Assembly: GCA_002280555.1 (NCBI GenBank)
Contig: NCEE01000026.1
Coordinates: 1 to 62,833, forward strand
Direction of reading: 5' to 3'
DNA from: Sphingomonas sp. 32-62-10
Lineage (GTDB): Bacteria; Pseudomonadota; Alphaproteobacteria; Sphingomonadales; Sphingomonadaceae
DNA length: 62,833 bases
Shown here: positions 15,970-24,714 of the stretch, in pieces
How the letters are laid out: each line of letters begins with the position of its first letter
Position numbering within the stretch: position 1 is the stretch's first letter
The notes under the pieces: generated by a model
What the model was told of the DNA's origin: nothing
The model's database searches: none
What the model saw: only the letters and a program-made list of their open reading frames with translations
Position numbers and translations under genes: made by a program

Positions 15970-16027
15970 AAAAAAATGGTGGAGCCGTGGGGGATCGAAC
16001 CCCAGACCTCTGCAATGCCATCGCAGC
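15970..16027. repeat. attR: 3' part of the intact tRNA-Ala
   Basis: The 58-bp twin of 3411-3468. It overlaps the CCA end, T-arm and anticodon arm of the functional tRNA-Ala gene. The island end restores the tRNA sequence, so the gene stays intact. Confidence 0.88.
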
Positions 16028-16052
16028 GCTCTCCCAGCTGAGCTACGGCCCC
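15977..16052 (-). tRNA. tRNA-Ala (anticodon GGC)
   Basis: A 76-nt cloverleaf with encoded CCA. The acceptor stem is GGGGCCG/CGGCTCC, including the G3-U70 wobble pair that is the identity mark of tRNA-Ala. The anticodon loop ATGGCAT gives GGC, and the T-loop is TTCGATC. It is the insertion site of the island that lies to its left. Confidence 0.96.
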
Positions 16053-16139
16053 ATCTTTTTTGCCCGGGAGCGTCGCCATTATCGACGCGACGCCCCCTTG
16101 GCAAGTAGCGCATTTCGGGCTTTTTCGCGAGAAACGCTT

Positions 16140-16463
16140 TTAGCGCTCTTCCTCGTCGTTGGACGTTTCCACACCCAGATCGTCGTCACCGCCGAGATCG
16201 ACCTCGTCATCGGGCGATGGCTCTTCGTCATCGGCGGCGATGTCCAGATCTTCGTCGTCACCGGCGAGATCGTCATCGTCCTTCTTCGGCGTCAGCGCCT
16301 TGGGCGCATCGAACGGCAATGGCTGCTTCGATTTCAGGATCGGCTCGGGCTCCCAAGCCTGGCCGCATTCGATGCAGGTGACCGGGTCATCCTTGCCCAG
16401 ATCGTAAAAACGCGTTGCGCATTTCGGACACGTTCGCTTCGTGCCCCATTCCGGCTTCACCAT
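16140..16463 (-). CDS. FYDLN-acid (TIGR02300-type) zinc-ribbon protein
   Basis: A 107-residue alphaproteobacterial protein of unknown function. The N-terminus has a zinc ribbon, CPKC...RFYDLGKDDPVTCIECG, containing the FYDL signature that names the family. After residue 60 it becomes an extremely acidic Asp/Glu-rich tail. The ATG at 16463 begins the conserved motif region (VKPEWGTKR); longer in-frame extensions upstream have no family content. It stands alone between tRNA-Ala and aroA on the opposite strand to aroA. Confidence 0.88.
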   Translation of the reverse strand: MVKPEWGTKRTCPKCATRFYDLGKDDPVTCIECGQAWEPEPILKSKQPLPFDAPKALTPKKDDDDLAGDDEDLDIAADDEEPSPDDEVDLGGDDDLGVETSNDEEER

Positions 16464-16566
16464 AAGGTGCCTCGTGCCTTTCGAAGTAATGGGATTTTGT
16501 GGCTGTTGAGCCGCAAAGTGGGGCGCGCCTTGCCATAGCGCAAGCGCGCTGTCAAAGCCGCCGCCG

Positions 16567-17913
16567 ATGTCGCACCCAGATCCCCTTCCTCGCCAATTCG
16601 TTGCAAGCGGTCCATTAAAGGGCGCGATGACGGTGCCCGGCGACAAATCGATCAGCCATCGGGCGCTGATGTTTGCCGCCCTCGCTGTCGGCACCAGCCG
16701 GATTGAAGGACTGCTGGAGGGCGAGGATGTGCTCGCCACCGCCGCTGCGCTCCGCGCGATGGGGGCAACGATCACGCGCCTGAAGGACGGCATCTGGGAG
16801 GTCAGCGGCGTCGGGGTCGGCGGGCTGCTGCAGCCGGCGCAGGCGCTAGATATGGGCAATTCGGGCACCTCGACCCGGCTGCTTATGGGGCTGGTTGCCA
16901 GCCACCCGATAACCGCGACCTTTGTTGGCGATGCGTCGCTATCGGCGCGACCAATGGGCCGGGTGATCGATCCGCTATCGCAGATGGGGGCAGATATCAC
17001 CGCCAGCCCCGGCGCCAAAAACCAACAATGCTTGCCCCTGATGGTACGCGGAATCTGCCCGGCGGTGCCGATCAGCTACACACTGCCGGTGGCATCAGCG
17101 CAGGTAAAGTCGGCGGTGCTGCTGGCGGGACTCAACACGCCCGGCATCACACGCGTGATCGAGCCGGTCGCGACGCGCGATCACAGTGAGCGGATGCTGC
17201 AGGGTTTCGGCGCGCAGATTACGGTCGAGGAAACCGATCAGGGTCGCATCATTTCGATCACGGGAGAGGCCGAACTGACGCCGCAATCGATCACCGTCCC
17301 GGGCGATCCCTCTTCAGCCGCCTTTTTCGCGGTCGCCGCGTCGATCATCCCGGGATCAGACTTGCTGATTGCCAATGTCGGACTGAACCCCACCCGCACC
17401 GGGCTGTTCAGGGCGCTCACGATGATGGGTGCCGATATCGTGCAGGAAAACCCCCGCTCCGTGGGCGGCGAACCGGTTGCCGATCTGCGTGTCCGCCACG
17501 CACCGCTCCACGCGATTACGGTACCACACGAACTCGCGCCCAGCATGATCGACGAATATCCCATCCTGTTCGTCGCCGCAGCCATGGCAAGTGGTCGGAC
17601 CGCGGCGCGTGGTGCGCACGAATTGCGCGTCAAGGAATCGGACCGGATCGCGACGATGGCAACCGCGCTCACCGCGATCGGCGTGGGTGTCGAGGAGTAT
17701 GAGGATGGCCTTGCCATTACCGGATCGGCCGGCGCGCCGTTACGCGGGGATGCGCTGATCGCGTCGCGGCTCGATCACCGGATTGCGATGAGCATGGTGA
17801 TTGCAGGCCTCGCCTCGCACAAGGCGCTGACGATCGACGATGTGTCACCCGTCGCCACCAGTTTCCCGACATTCTTCGAAACGCTTGACGCGCTGGCCGG
17901 TAAGGCCCTTTGA
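16567..17913 (+). CDS. aroA: 3-phosphoshikimate 1-carboxyvinyltransferase (EPSP synthase)
   Basis: A cytosolic shikimate-pathway enzyme that joins shikimate-3-phosphate and PEP to EPSP. It has 448 residues, normal for the family. Visible motifs are PGDKSISHR (catalytic Lys at 27), GNSGTSTRLLMG (PEP/phosphate-binding loop near residue 98), and RVKESDRI with HRIAM near the C-terminus. It is followed 7 bp later by cmk, then rpsA: the conserved aroA-cmk-rpsA arrangement of many proteobacteria. Confidence 0.96.
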   Translation: MSHPDPLPRQFVASGPLKGAMTVPGDKSISHRALMFAALAVGTSRIEGLLEGEDVLATAAALRAMGATITRLKDGIWEVSGVGVGGLLQPAQALDMGNSGTSTRLLMGLVASHPITATFVGDASLSARPMGRVIDPLSQMGADITASPGAKNQQCLPLMVRGICPAVPISYTLPVASAQVKSAVLLAGLNTPGITRVIEPVATRDHSERMLQGFGAQITVEETDQGRIISITGEAELTPQSITVPGDPSSAAFFAVAASIIPGSDLLIANVGLNPTRTGLFRALTMMGADIVQENPRSVGGEPVADLRVRHAPLHAITVPHELAPSMIDEYPILFVAAAMASGRTAARGAHELRVKESDRIATMATALTAIGVGVEEYEDGLAITGSAGAPLRGDALIASRLDHRIAMSMVIAGLASHKALTIDDVSPVATSFPTFFETLDALAGKAL

Positions 17914-17920
17914 TAGCGCC

Positions 17921-18559
17921 ATGATTATCGCCGTCGACGGACCCGCTGCATCGGGCAAAGGCACCATCGCCCGCGCGCTCGCCAAGCATTATGGCTTGCC
18001 GCACCTCGATACCGGATTGCTGTATCGCGCCGTCGCGCTGACGGTGGTGCGCAATGAGCTGAATCCGGACATCGAGGCTGATTGCTTCGCGGCGTGCGAT
18101 TTCGACGAATCGGTCCTCGCCGACCCCGAACTGCGGACCGATGAAATCGGTAAGATCGCCTCAATCGTATCGGCGCATCCCTTAGTGCGGACTGCCCTGC
18201 TCCACCGCCAGCGGCGTTTTGCCAATCAGCCTGGCGGCGCGGTGCTCGACGGGCGCGATATCGGCACGGTGATCGCGCCCAATGCCGACGCCAAGTTATT
18301 CGTCAAAGCGACGCCATCGATCCGCGCGAAACGGCGCCATCTGGAACTGCGCCAACACGGCGCGGTCGTCAGCATCGACAAGGTTCTGGCCGATATTCGC
18401 GCCCGCGACTTGCGCGACAGCCAGCGCGCCACCGCGCCTCTTGTGCTCGCCAACGACGCCGCCTTGCTCGATACGAGCTTTCTGTCTATAGAATCAGCCA
18501 TCCAGCGGGCGATTGAGCTCGTGGAGGCTCGGACAAGGGTGAAGACGGCAACGTCCTGA
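17921..18559 (+). CDS. cmk: Cytidylate kinase
   Basis: Phosphorylates CMP/dCMP with ATP. It has 212 residues, with the P-loop GPAASGKGT (7-15), the substrate motif DTGLLYRAV, and DGRDIGTVIAPNAD and RARDLRDSQR further on. ATG 17921 lies 7 bp after the aroA stop; an upstream in-frame extension overlapping aroA has no family content and was dropped. It is co-transcribed with aroA and probably rpsA. Confidence 0.96.
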   Translation: MIIAVDGPAASGKGTIARALAKHYGLPHLDTGLLYRAVALTVVRNELNPDIEADCFAACDFDESVLADPELRTDEIGKIASIVSAHPLVRTALLHRQRRFANQPGGAVLDGRDIGTVIAPNADAKLFVKATPSIRAKRRHLELRQHGAVVSIDKVLADIRARDLRDSQRATAPLVLANDAALLDTSFLSIESAIQRAIELVEARTRVKTATS

Positions 18560-18752
18560 CCCGGCGAGGCGCGAAGCGGAACGGCAAAACGCCGATCCTG
18601 CTTACGCGCCCTTTTCGCTTTGTCGGCATGTCTTCGCGTGCGCAATTTTTCGACGGATGCCGCGTCCGGCAATCGGTCGCCGCGGCAACATGGCCAAAGA
18701 CCGCCGGAGACAACCGGCTGGCCGGACAATAGACTTGGGATACAGTAACTTT

Positions 18753-20486
18753 ATGGCCTCTTCGGCAAATCCAACGCGCGACGATTTCGCAGCACTTCTG
18801 GAAGAAACACTCGGCGATGCAGACGGCTTTGAGGGCCGGGTCGTCAAGGGCACCGTCACCGCGATCGAGAATGACCTTGCCGTCATCGACGTGGGCCTCA
18901 AGTCCGAAGGCCGCGTGCCGCTCCGCGAATTCGCCATGCCGGGCCAGAAGGCCGATCTGAAGGTCGGTGATGAAGTCGAAGTCTATGTCGACCGGGTCGA
19001 GAATATCCACGGCGAAGCGATGCTCAGCCGCGATCGCGCTCGCCGCGAAGCCGCCTGGGACACGCTGGAAACCGAATTCGCCAAAACCGCCCGCGTCGAA
19101 GGCGTCATCTTTGGCCGCGTGAAGGGTGGCTTCACTGTCGATCTGAACGGCGCCGTGGCCTTCCTGCCCGGTTCGCAGGTCGATATCCGCCCGGTCCGCG
19201 ACGTTACCCCGCTGATGGACATTCCGCAGCCATTCCAGATCCTGAAGATGGACCGCAAGCGCGGCAACATCGTCGTTTCGCGCCGCGCCATCCTCGAAGA
19301 AACCCGCGCCGAGCAGCGTTCGGGCCTGATCCTGTCGCTGGCCGAGGGCCAGGTGATCGACGGCATCGTCAAGAACATCACCGATTATGGTGCCTTCGTC
19401 GATCTGGGCGGCATCGATGGTCTGCTCCACGTCACCGATCTCAGCTACAAGCGCGTTGGTCATCCAAGCGAAGTGCTGAACATCGGCGATACCGTGAAGG
19501 TGCAGATCATCCGCATCAACAAGGACACGCAGCGCATCAGCCTCGGCATGAAGCAGCTTGAGAGCGATCCGTGGGATGGCGCGATGGAAAAGTACCCGAT
19601 CGGCGCCAAGCTGTCGGGCCGCGTGACCAACATCACCGAATATGGCGCGTTCGTCGAACTCGAAGCGGGCATCGAAGGCCTGGTCCATGTCAGCGAAATG
19701 AGCTGGACCAAGAAGAACGTCCACCCCGGCAAGATCGTGTCGACCAGCCAGGAAGTCGACGTCATCGTCCTCGAAGTCGATTCGGAAAAGCGCCGCATCT
19801 CGCTTGGCCTCAAGCAGGCAATCAGCAACCCTTGGGAAGCCTTTGCCGAGGCACACCCGGTCGGTTCGACCGTCGAAGGCGAAGTCAAGAATGCGACCGA
19901 ATTCGGCTTGTTCATCGGCCTCGACAACGATGTTGACGGCATGGTCCACATGTCCGACATCGCCTGGGGCGTATCGGGCGAGGACGCGCTCAACCTGCAC
20001 CGCAAGGGTGAGACCGTTCAGGCGATCGTGCTCGACATCGATGCCGAAAAGGAGCGTATCTCGCTCGGCATGAAGCAGCTTGAGCGCGGTGCGCCCGCCG
20101 TCGGCGGCGCAGCTGCAGCCGAAGGCAGCGATGCCGGCTCACGCCTCAGCAAGAACGCGATCGTCACCGTCACCGTGCTCGAAGTCCGCGATGCGGGCCT
20201 CGAGGTGCAGACCGGCGACGCAGGCGCGACGGGCTTCATCAAGCGGACCGATCTGGGCCGTGACCGCGACGAACAGCGGCCGGAGCGTTTCCAGGTCGGC
20301 CAGAAGTTCGACGCGATGGTGACTGGTTTCGATCGTTCGAAGAAGCCGACCTTCTCGATCAAGGCGATGCAGATCTCCGAAGAGAAGCAGGCCGTCGCGC
20401 AATATGGCTCGTCCGACTCAGGCGCGTCGCTCGGCGACATCCTTGGCGAAGCGCTCAAGGCGCGATCGGGCGACACCAAGAAGTAA
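18753..20486 (+). CDS. rpsA: 30S ribosomal protein S1
   Basis: An RNA-binding ribosomal protein with a tandem array of six S1 domains. Repeats such as GRVTNITEYGAFVELEAGIEGLVHVSEMSW are plain, each followed by linkers like RISLGLKQ. Its length of 577 residues is normal for alphaproteobacteria. I chose ATG 18753 (ASSANPTRDDF...) because upstream in-frame codons are not S1-like. A strong terminator hairpin follows 7 bp after the stop. Confidence 0.96.
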   Translation: MASSANPTRDDFAALLEETLGDADGFEGRVVKGTVTAIENDLAVIDVGLKSEGRVPLREFAMPGQKADLKVGDEVEVYVDRVENIHGEAMLSRDRARREAAWDTLETEFAKTARVEGVIFGRVKGGFTVDLNGAVAFLPGSQVDIRPVRDVTPLMDIPQPFQILKMDRKRGNIVVSRRAILEETRAEQRSGLILSLAEGQVIDGIVKNITDYGAFVDLGGIDGLLHVTDLSYKRVGHPSEVLNIGDTVKVQIIRINKDTQRISLGMKQLESDPWDGAMEKYPIGAKLSGRVTNITEYGAFVELEAGIEGLVHVSEMSWTKKNVHPGKIVSTSQEVDVIVLEVDSEKRRISLGLKQAISNPWEAFAEAHPVGSTVEGEVKNATEFGLFIGLDNDVDGMVHMSDIAWGVSGEDALNLHRKGETVQAIVLDIDAEKERISLGMKQLERGAPAVGGAAAAEGSDAGSRLSKNAIVTVTVLEVRDAGLEVQTGDAGATGFIKRTDLGRDRDEQRPERFQVGQKFDAMVTGFDRSKKPTFSIKAMQISEEKQAVAQYGSSDSGASLGDILGEALKARSGDTKK

Positions 20487-20493
20487 CCTACTC

Positions 20494-20526
20494 AAAATGG
20501 GGACATGAACTGGCGTCATGTCCCCA
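20494..20526 (+). terminator. Rho-independent terminator of rpsA
   Basis: Perfect 13-bp arms AATGGGGACATGA (20494-20506) and TCATGTCCCCATT (20514-20526) with a 7-nt loop, followed by ATTTCCT. Confidence 0.82.
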
Positions 20527-20657
20527 TTATTTCCTCTACGCGTAATTTTATGTCGCATCTGTTCTGGAAAGCGACACAGAATAGGGCTAAGGCCTTGATC
20601 GATCGTGACGAAGCGGGGGCAACGTCACATCGATTACATGTGGGGGGAGACACAAAC

Positions 20658-20942
20658 ATGATACGCTCAGAACTAGTTCAGCGGCTGGTCGAGGAAAATC
20701 CGGACCTGACGCCACGCGACGTCGAATCCATCGTTTCAACATTTTTTGATGAGATTGCCGCACGATTGGCAGCTGACGGTCGGGTCGAGTTGCGCGGCTT
20801 CGGCGCTTTCTCAACCCGCGCGCGCGATGCCCGTAGCGGTCGCAATCCACGGACGGGCGAAGTCGTCGCCGTATCCGCCAAGCGCGTTCCCTATTTCAAG
20901 CCCGGCAAGGAAATGCGCGCCCGCCTCAACTGCGACGGCTGA
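20658..20942 (+). CDS. ihfB: Integration host factor, beta subunit
   Basis: A small DNA-bending protein (94 residues) of the HU/IHF family. The pattern MIRSELVQRLVEENPDLTPRDVESIV and the beta-arm RNPRTGEVVAVSAKRVPYFKPGKEMR, with the intercalating Pro (RNPRTG), are typical of IHF-beta. ATG 20658 has a strong GGGGGAGA ribosome-binding site; the longer in-frame extension upstream was rejected. Its place after rpsA is conserved in proteobacteria. Confidence 0.93.
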   Translation: MIRSELVQRLVEENPDLTPRDVESIVSTFFDEIAARLAADGRVELRGFGAFSTRARDARSGRNPRTGEVVAVSAKRVPYFKPGKEMRARLNCDG

Positions 20943-21006
20943 TTGCGCTTTTCCACCACGAACGCGGGTTGACCTCTGCCTGCCATTCGGCTTGCGTGCT
21001 TTCAGC

Positions 21007-21090
21007 GCGGACGTGGCGAAATCGGTAGACGCAGGGGACTTAAAATCCCCCTCTTCTGGAGTGCGGGTTCGAGTCCCGCCGTCCGCACCA
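21007..21090 (+). tRNA. tRNA-Leu (anticodon TAA)
   Basis: A class II tRNA of 84 nt with encoded CCA. The acceptor stem is GCGGACG/CGTCCGC, the anticodon loop CTTAAAA lies in a GGGGA/TCCCC stem, a variable arm is present, and the T-loop is TTCGAGT. It stands between ihfB and the substrate-binding lipoprotein. Confidence 0.95.
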
Positions 21091-21169
21091 GCCTTCTTGG
21101 CGCGTTGGTGGCCTGGGTGATCGCCCAAGAGCGGTGGCGCATCGCGCGTGCCAATGGCAAAGAAGCGCG

Positions 21170-22651
21170 ATGAGGCCGGTTGCTCTTCCCCGTTTCGTTG
21201 CGCCTTTGCTGCTTATTGGCGGCATTTTGCTGGTCGCCAGTTGCAATCAGCGGCGCGATATCGGTCCCGTTGTGGTCAGCGCGATCGGCCCGGGTCCGGT
21301 ATTGACCGATCCAGCGCGCGGGGCCCTCAGCGGTCCGGCGCGGCTGTTGCTTGATTCAACCGCGCAGGGCCTGGTCAGGTTCGATGCCGTCGGGCAAATC
21401 GCGCCTGGTCTTGCCGAACGATGGATCGTTATCGACAACGGCATGAGTTACATTTTTCGTCTGCGCGAGGCCGAATGGAGCGATGGCAGCCGAGTGACGG
21501 CGGCACAGATCGTCGAACGTCTACGGCGGCAGATCGCCCCGCGATCACGCAACCCGTTGCGTCCCTATTTGACGGCAGTCGACGAGATTGTGGAAATGAC
21601 CCCCCAGGTGATCGAGGTGCGACTGAAGCGCCCGCGGCCTGATCTGCTCAAGCTCTTCGCTCAGCCCGAGCTAGCCTTGTTACTTGATCGACCACCGCGC
21701 GGCACCGGTCCGTTCCGGGTCGCACCATCGGGCAAGAACGGAACACTACTGACACCGGCCTTCGATCCGGCACGCGCCACCAGTGATGATGTCGAAGAAC
21801 CCGGTCCCGAGCAATCCGTCCAGTTAATCGGCGAGCGTTCGGCGCGCGCCATCGTCCGTTTTGCCGAACGTCAATCCGATCTGGTCAGTGGCGGCACCTT
21901 TGTCGACTGGCCGCTGCTCAAGTTCGTCGAGATCGCGCCGGCCAATTTTCGGTTGGATCCGGCCGAAGGTCTGTTCGGGTTCGCTATTGTCAATCGCGAA
22001 GGCTTTCTGGCCGATGCCGATAATCGAGCCGCCCTCTCCCAGGTGATCGATCGCATCGCCATCGTCTCGGCATTTGCGCCCGGCTGGCAAGCGACCGAAC
22101 AGATCCTGCCTGCAGCACTCGATTCCGCTGCCAATCCATCGATTGCAAGCTGGGCGACATTATCGCCTGCTCAGCGGCGCGAAGGTGCGCGGGCACGCGT
22201 CCGCCGTTGGAAGGCAAGCCATGACAGGACAATCACGATCCGAATAGCGTTGCCCTCCGGGCCCGGCGCGACCATCTTGTACGGGTTTGTCGGCGCCGCG
22301 CTCCGATCGATCGGCCTGACGCCACAACGCGTGAACCGCGATGCCCCTGCCGACCTCCGCTTGATCGACTCAGTTGCGCCCTATGACAGCGCACGCTGGT
22401 ATCTCGCCACTGCGTGCCAGCCCTGTGGTGAAGATGTGGAAGGCGCGCTGAACGCAGCGCGCGATGCCGACTCGCTGTCCGAACGCGCTCAACGGATTGC
22501 CGAAGCCGACGCGCTGGTGAATGAGGATGCTGCTTTCATCCCAATCGCACGTCCGCTACGTTGGTCGTTGGTCGCGTTGCGGCTCAGCCGATGGCAGGGG
22601 AACGGACGCGCCTGGCATCCGTTGAATGAGCTTCGCACCAATACCAGATAG
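21170..22651 (+). CDS. ABC transporter substrate-binding lipoprotein (SBP_bac_5, peptide type)
   Basis: A putative solute-binding lipoprotein of the oligopeptide/nickel family, 493 residues. It has a signal sequence with a lipobox ending LLVAS-C, then GLAERWIVIDNGMSYIFRLREAEWSDGSRVTAAQIVERL, the family motif of SBP_bac_5. I chose ATG 21170 over the earlier GTG 21134 since it places the lipobox normally. No permease or ATPase genes are adjacent, so the partner transporter would be encoded elsewhere, or the protein has another role. A DUF4112 gene follows 17 bp downstream. Confidence 0.75.
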   Translation: MRPVALPRFVAPLLLIGGILLVASCNQRRDIGPVVVSAIGPGPVLTDPARGALSGPARLLLDSTAQGLVRFDAVGQIAPGLAERWIVIDNGMSYIFRLREAEWSDGSRVTAAQIVERLRRQIAPRSRNPLRPYLTAVDEIVEMTPQVIEVRLKRPRPDLLKLFAQPELALLLDRPPRGTGPFRVAPSGKNGTLLTPAFDPARATSDDVEEPGPEQSVQLIGERSARAIVRFAERQSDLVSGGTFVDWPLLKFVEIAPANFRLDPAEGLFGFAIVNREGFLADADNRAALSQVIDRIAIVSAFAPGWQATEQILPAALDSAANPSIASWATLSPAQRREGARARVRRWKASHDRTITIRIALPSGPGATILYGFVGAALRSIGLTPQRVNRDAPADLRLIDSVAPYDSARWYLATACQPCGEDVEGALNAARDADSLSERAQRIAEADALVNEDAAFIPIARPLRWSLVALRLSRWQGNGRAWHPLNELRTNTR

Positions 22652-22668
22652 GGGAGCAGACAGGGGCC

Positions 22669-23103
22669 ATGGCAAACCGCACCACCCGAATCGACCCGGA
22701 ACAGGTCCGCAAGCTCGCCGCCCAGCTACCGCTCGGGCGTGATGCTGCCGGTGTGCGCAAGCGGATTGAGGCAATGGAGCATTTGCTCGAGGGGCTCATC
22801 ACCATTCCCGGCCTTAACCGCAAGGTCGGCCTAGACGTGATCCTAGACTTCATCCCGGTCGCTGGCCCGACTATTGCCGCAGCGATGGGCGGCTGGATGA
22901 TGTGGGAAGCTCGAAATCTGGGCATGACCAAAACCCATATGCTGCGCATGGCGGGCAATATCGGCATCGATTATCTGCTCGGCCTGATCCCCTGGATCGG
23001 TGCGGTGCCCGATTTCTTCTTCCGCTCGAACACGCGGAATCTGAAGATGATCAAGCGTTATATGGACCGGCACCACCCCTCAACGGCGATCATTCAGGGA
23101 TAA
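22669..23103 (+). CDS. DUF4112 membrane protein
   Basis: A 144-residue protein with two Gly/Ile/Pro-rich hydrophobic hairpins: GLDVILDFIPVAGPTIAAAMGGWMMW and NIGIDYLLGLIPWIGAVPDFFF. This repeated LGxIPxxGxxxD pattern is the DUF4112 signature. The function of the family is unknown. It is probably co-transcribed with the preceding lipoprotein gene. Confidence 0.85.
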   Translation: MANRTTRIDPEQVRKLAAQLPLGRDAAGVRKRIEAMEHLLEGLITIPGLNRKVGLDVILDFIPVAGPTIAAAMGGWMMWEARNLGMTKTHMLRMAGNIGIDYLLGLIPWIGAVPDFFFRSNTRNLKMIKRYMDRHHPSTAIIQG

Positions 23104-23183
23104 AAGCTGCGCGCCGACGGCGTAAAGCGCCGGGTTCTGATCGATCCACAATTAATTGGGATCAGCAATATTGAGATGAAGCG

Positions 23184-23215
23184 AAGCCGCCAGCGGCGTT
23201 GGCCACCGGCGGCTT
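23184..23215. terminator. Candidate bidirectional terminator
   Basis: Arms AAGCCGCC (23184-23191) and GGCGGCTT (23208-23215) lie between two convergent genes. The loop can also pair internally. No strong T-run is present on either side, so this is tentative. Confidence 0.45.
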
Positions 23216-23231
23216 GGGTAATGTTACCAGA

Positions 23232-23561
23232 TCACTTGATGGCGGCGAGGCCGTCGGTGATCTTCTTGATCATTTCGTCGGTCACGGCGCCGCCCGAATA
23301 GGGCTGTACCTGGGTCAGGCTCATCGCCTTAAACTGGTCATAGGCGGGGTGGGCCGGCAGGCCGGGGATCACGCCTTCCAGAACTGCCTTGGCGGCAGGA
23401 TCAGCAACCAGTGCCTCGATCGGGCTGTCGATGGACAGCTTGGCGGCACCAGGTGTGGTCGCGGCTGGCGGGGTTGGCGCAACAGGTGCCGCAGGTGCGG
23501 TCTGGGCCAAAGCGGGAGCTGCAGTCAGCGTCAGCAGGGCGGCAACGGCAAAAAGCTTCAT
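23232..23561 (-). CDS. Small secreted Ala/Pro-rich protein, function unknown
   Basis: A 109-residue protein with a clear signal peptide (MKLFAVAALLTLTAAPALAQ), a Pro/Ala-rich spacer (about 20-40) and a compact helical C-terminal part (SPIEALVADPAAKAVLEGVIPGLPAHPAYDQFKAMSLTQVQPYSGGAVTDEMI). I do not assign a family. The periodic DPAAKAVLE...IPG pattern suggests a small periplasmic domain. It lies 98 bp downstream of atpF in the same orientation, and a transcript from the atp operon could extend into it. Confidence 0.7.
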   Translation of the reverse strand: MKLFAVAALLTLTAAPALAQTAPAAPVAPTPPAATTPGAAKLSIDSPIEALVADPAAKAVLEGVIPGLPAHPAYDQFKAMSLTQVQPYSGGAVTDEMIKKITDGLAAIK

Positions 23562-23659
23562 GGGGGCGTCTTTCTAGAATGGCTGGGCACGAATCGCCCA
23601 AGTCCTAAAAGCGCAAAATTGCGGCGATAGCTAGGCCAAGCCGCCTGCAATCAATGCCA

Positions 23660-24214
23660 TCAGTTGACGCGCGCGAGCCCTGCGATGGTGCGATCGACCA
23701 GCGGCTTATCAGCACCGGCATCATGCCGATCGGTGATTATCTGCGTTGCTGCGCGCGTCGCAGCGTCGGCAGCGCGTGCGCGGACCTCTGCAATCGCGCC
23801 GCGTTCGGCAGCGGCAATCTTGTCTTCCGCCATCCGGGCGCGACGGGCGGTCAGCTCCGCCGCATCTGCTTCAGCCTTGGCGAGCATCGTCTTCGCTTCG
23901 GCTTCGGCGTGTGCGATAATGGCGGCAGCATCGCCAGCGCTCGCGGCGCTGCGCTTTTTCGCATCAGCGAGCAGCGCTTCGGCTTCGGCCCGCAGGCGAT
24001 TGGCCTCATCCAGCTGTGCGCGGATCGTGCCGATCCGGCTGTCGAGCGCCTTGGCGATCATCGCCGGCACTTTCTGCCAGATCATCAGGCCGATCACGAC
24101 GATCATCGACAGGGCAACGAAGCCCGGTGCCGAAATGCCGAACGCCGTGGGCGCTTCGTGATGCTCGGGCGCCACTGCCCCGTTAGCGAGCGTGGATGCG
24201 TGCGTTTCAGCCAT
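23660..24214 (-). CDS. atpF: ATP synthase F0 subunit b
   Basis: The peripheral stalk subunit (184 residues) that links F1 to the a subunit. One N-terminal membrane helix (APGFVALSMIVVIGLMIW) is followed by a long charged Ala-rich coiled coil. ATG 24214 overlaps the b' stop by 8 bp, giving translational coupling. It is the last gene of the F0 operon atpI-atpB-atpE-b'-b. Confidence 0.9.
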   Translation of the reverse strand: MAETHASTLANGAVAPEHHEAPTAFGISAPGFVALSMIVVIGLMIWQKVPAMIAKALDSRIGTIRAQLDEANRLRAEAEALLADAKKRSAASAGDAAAIIAHAEAEAKTMLAKAEADAAELTARRARMAEDKIAAAERGAIAEVRARAADAATRAATQIITDRHDAGADKPLVDRTIAGLARVN

Positions 24215-24701
24215 GCGCGAGGGCAACCTTTACTTGCTGTTCGACCAGCGCCCGATCCGTCGCCACGCCCGACAGCTTGGCGACGATCGCCTCGACCGCG
24301 TCAACAGTCGACGCCTCGATTTCATTCAGCGCTGCCTGTTTACGGCTCTCGATCGAGTCGGTCGCGGCAGCAAGGCGGACGAGCATTTCGGCGTCAGCCT
24401 GCTTTGCGACGGCCTCAGCACGGGCAATCGCCTTTGCTTTGGCTTCGGCAACCGACTTCATCGCCTGGCCGCGTGCGCCATCAAGGCTGGAGTTATAGGC
24501 GATGTCGCTGGCTTCCGCCGCCGATCGCGCAGCTTCAGCAGCGGCGAGATCACCCGCGACCTTGCCGTTGCGATCGTCGATGGTCTTTTCAATCTTCGGC
24601 ACCATGCCCCGGCCAATTCCGAAATAAATGAGCGCGAACACGATCGCGAGCCAGAACAGCTGCGAGGCGTAGATCTCAGCAATTTGGGAAAGCTGGGGCA
24701 T
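24207..24701 (-). CDS. atpF2: ATP synthase F0 subunit b'
   Basis: The second, diverged b-type stalk subunit (164 residues) found in alphaproteobacteria and cyanobacteria. It has an N-terminal helix (QLFWLAIVFALIYFGIGRGMVPKI), then an Ala/Glu-rich coiled coil. Its stop overlaps the start of the b gene by 8 bp. Confidence 0.9.
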   Translation of the reverse strand: MPQLSQIAEIYASQLFWLAIVFALIYFGIGRGMVPKIEKTIDDRNGKVAGDLAAAEAARSAAEASDIAYNSSLDGARGQAMKSVAEAKAKAIARAEAVAKQADAEMLVRLAAATDSIESRKQAALNEIEASTVDAVEAIVAKLSGVATDRALVEQQVKVALAHG

Positions 24702-24714
24702 GGCGGCCGATGCC

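Larger units (their letters stand above)
3411..16027. mobile_element. tRNA-Ala-integrated genomic island (about 12.6 kb)
   Basis: A 58-bp perfect direct repeat (3411-3468 and 15970-16027) bounds this segment. The right copy is the 3' part of the intact tRNA-Ala(GGC) gene, and the left copy is an orphan tRNA fragment. This is the classic footprint of tyrosine-integrase insertion into a tRNA gene. A tyrosine recombinase C-terminal remnant lies directly next to the intact tRNA. Cargo: NfrA-like fragment, NfrB-like glycosyltransferase, usher-like/chaperone/pilin operon, hybrid histidine kinase and LuxR-type regulator. No transfer, replication or phage structural genes are visible. The integrase is truncated, so the element is probably fixed. 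Confidence 0.85.

Noticed and set aside
18486..20000. Long minus-strand open frame antisense to rpsA
   Set aside because: A typical shadow of a high-G+C gene in another frame; rpsA on the plus strand is certain.
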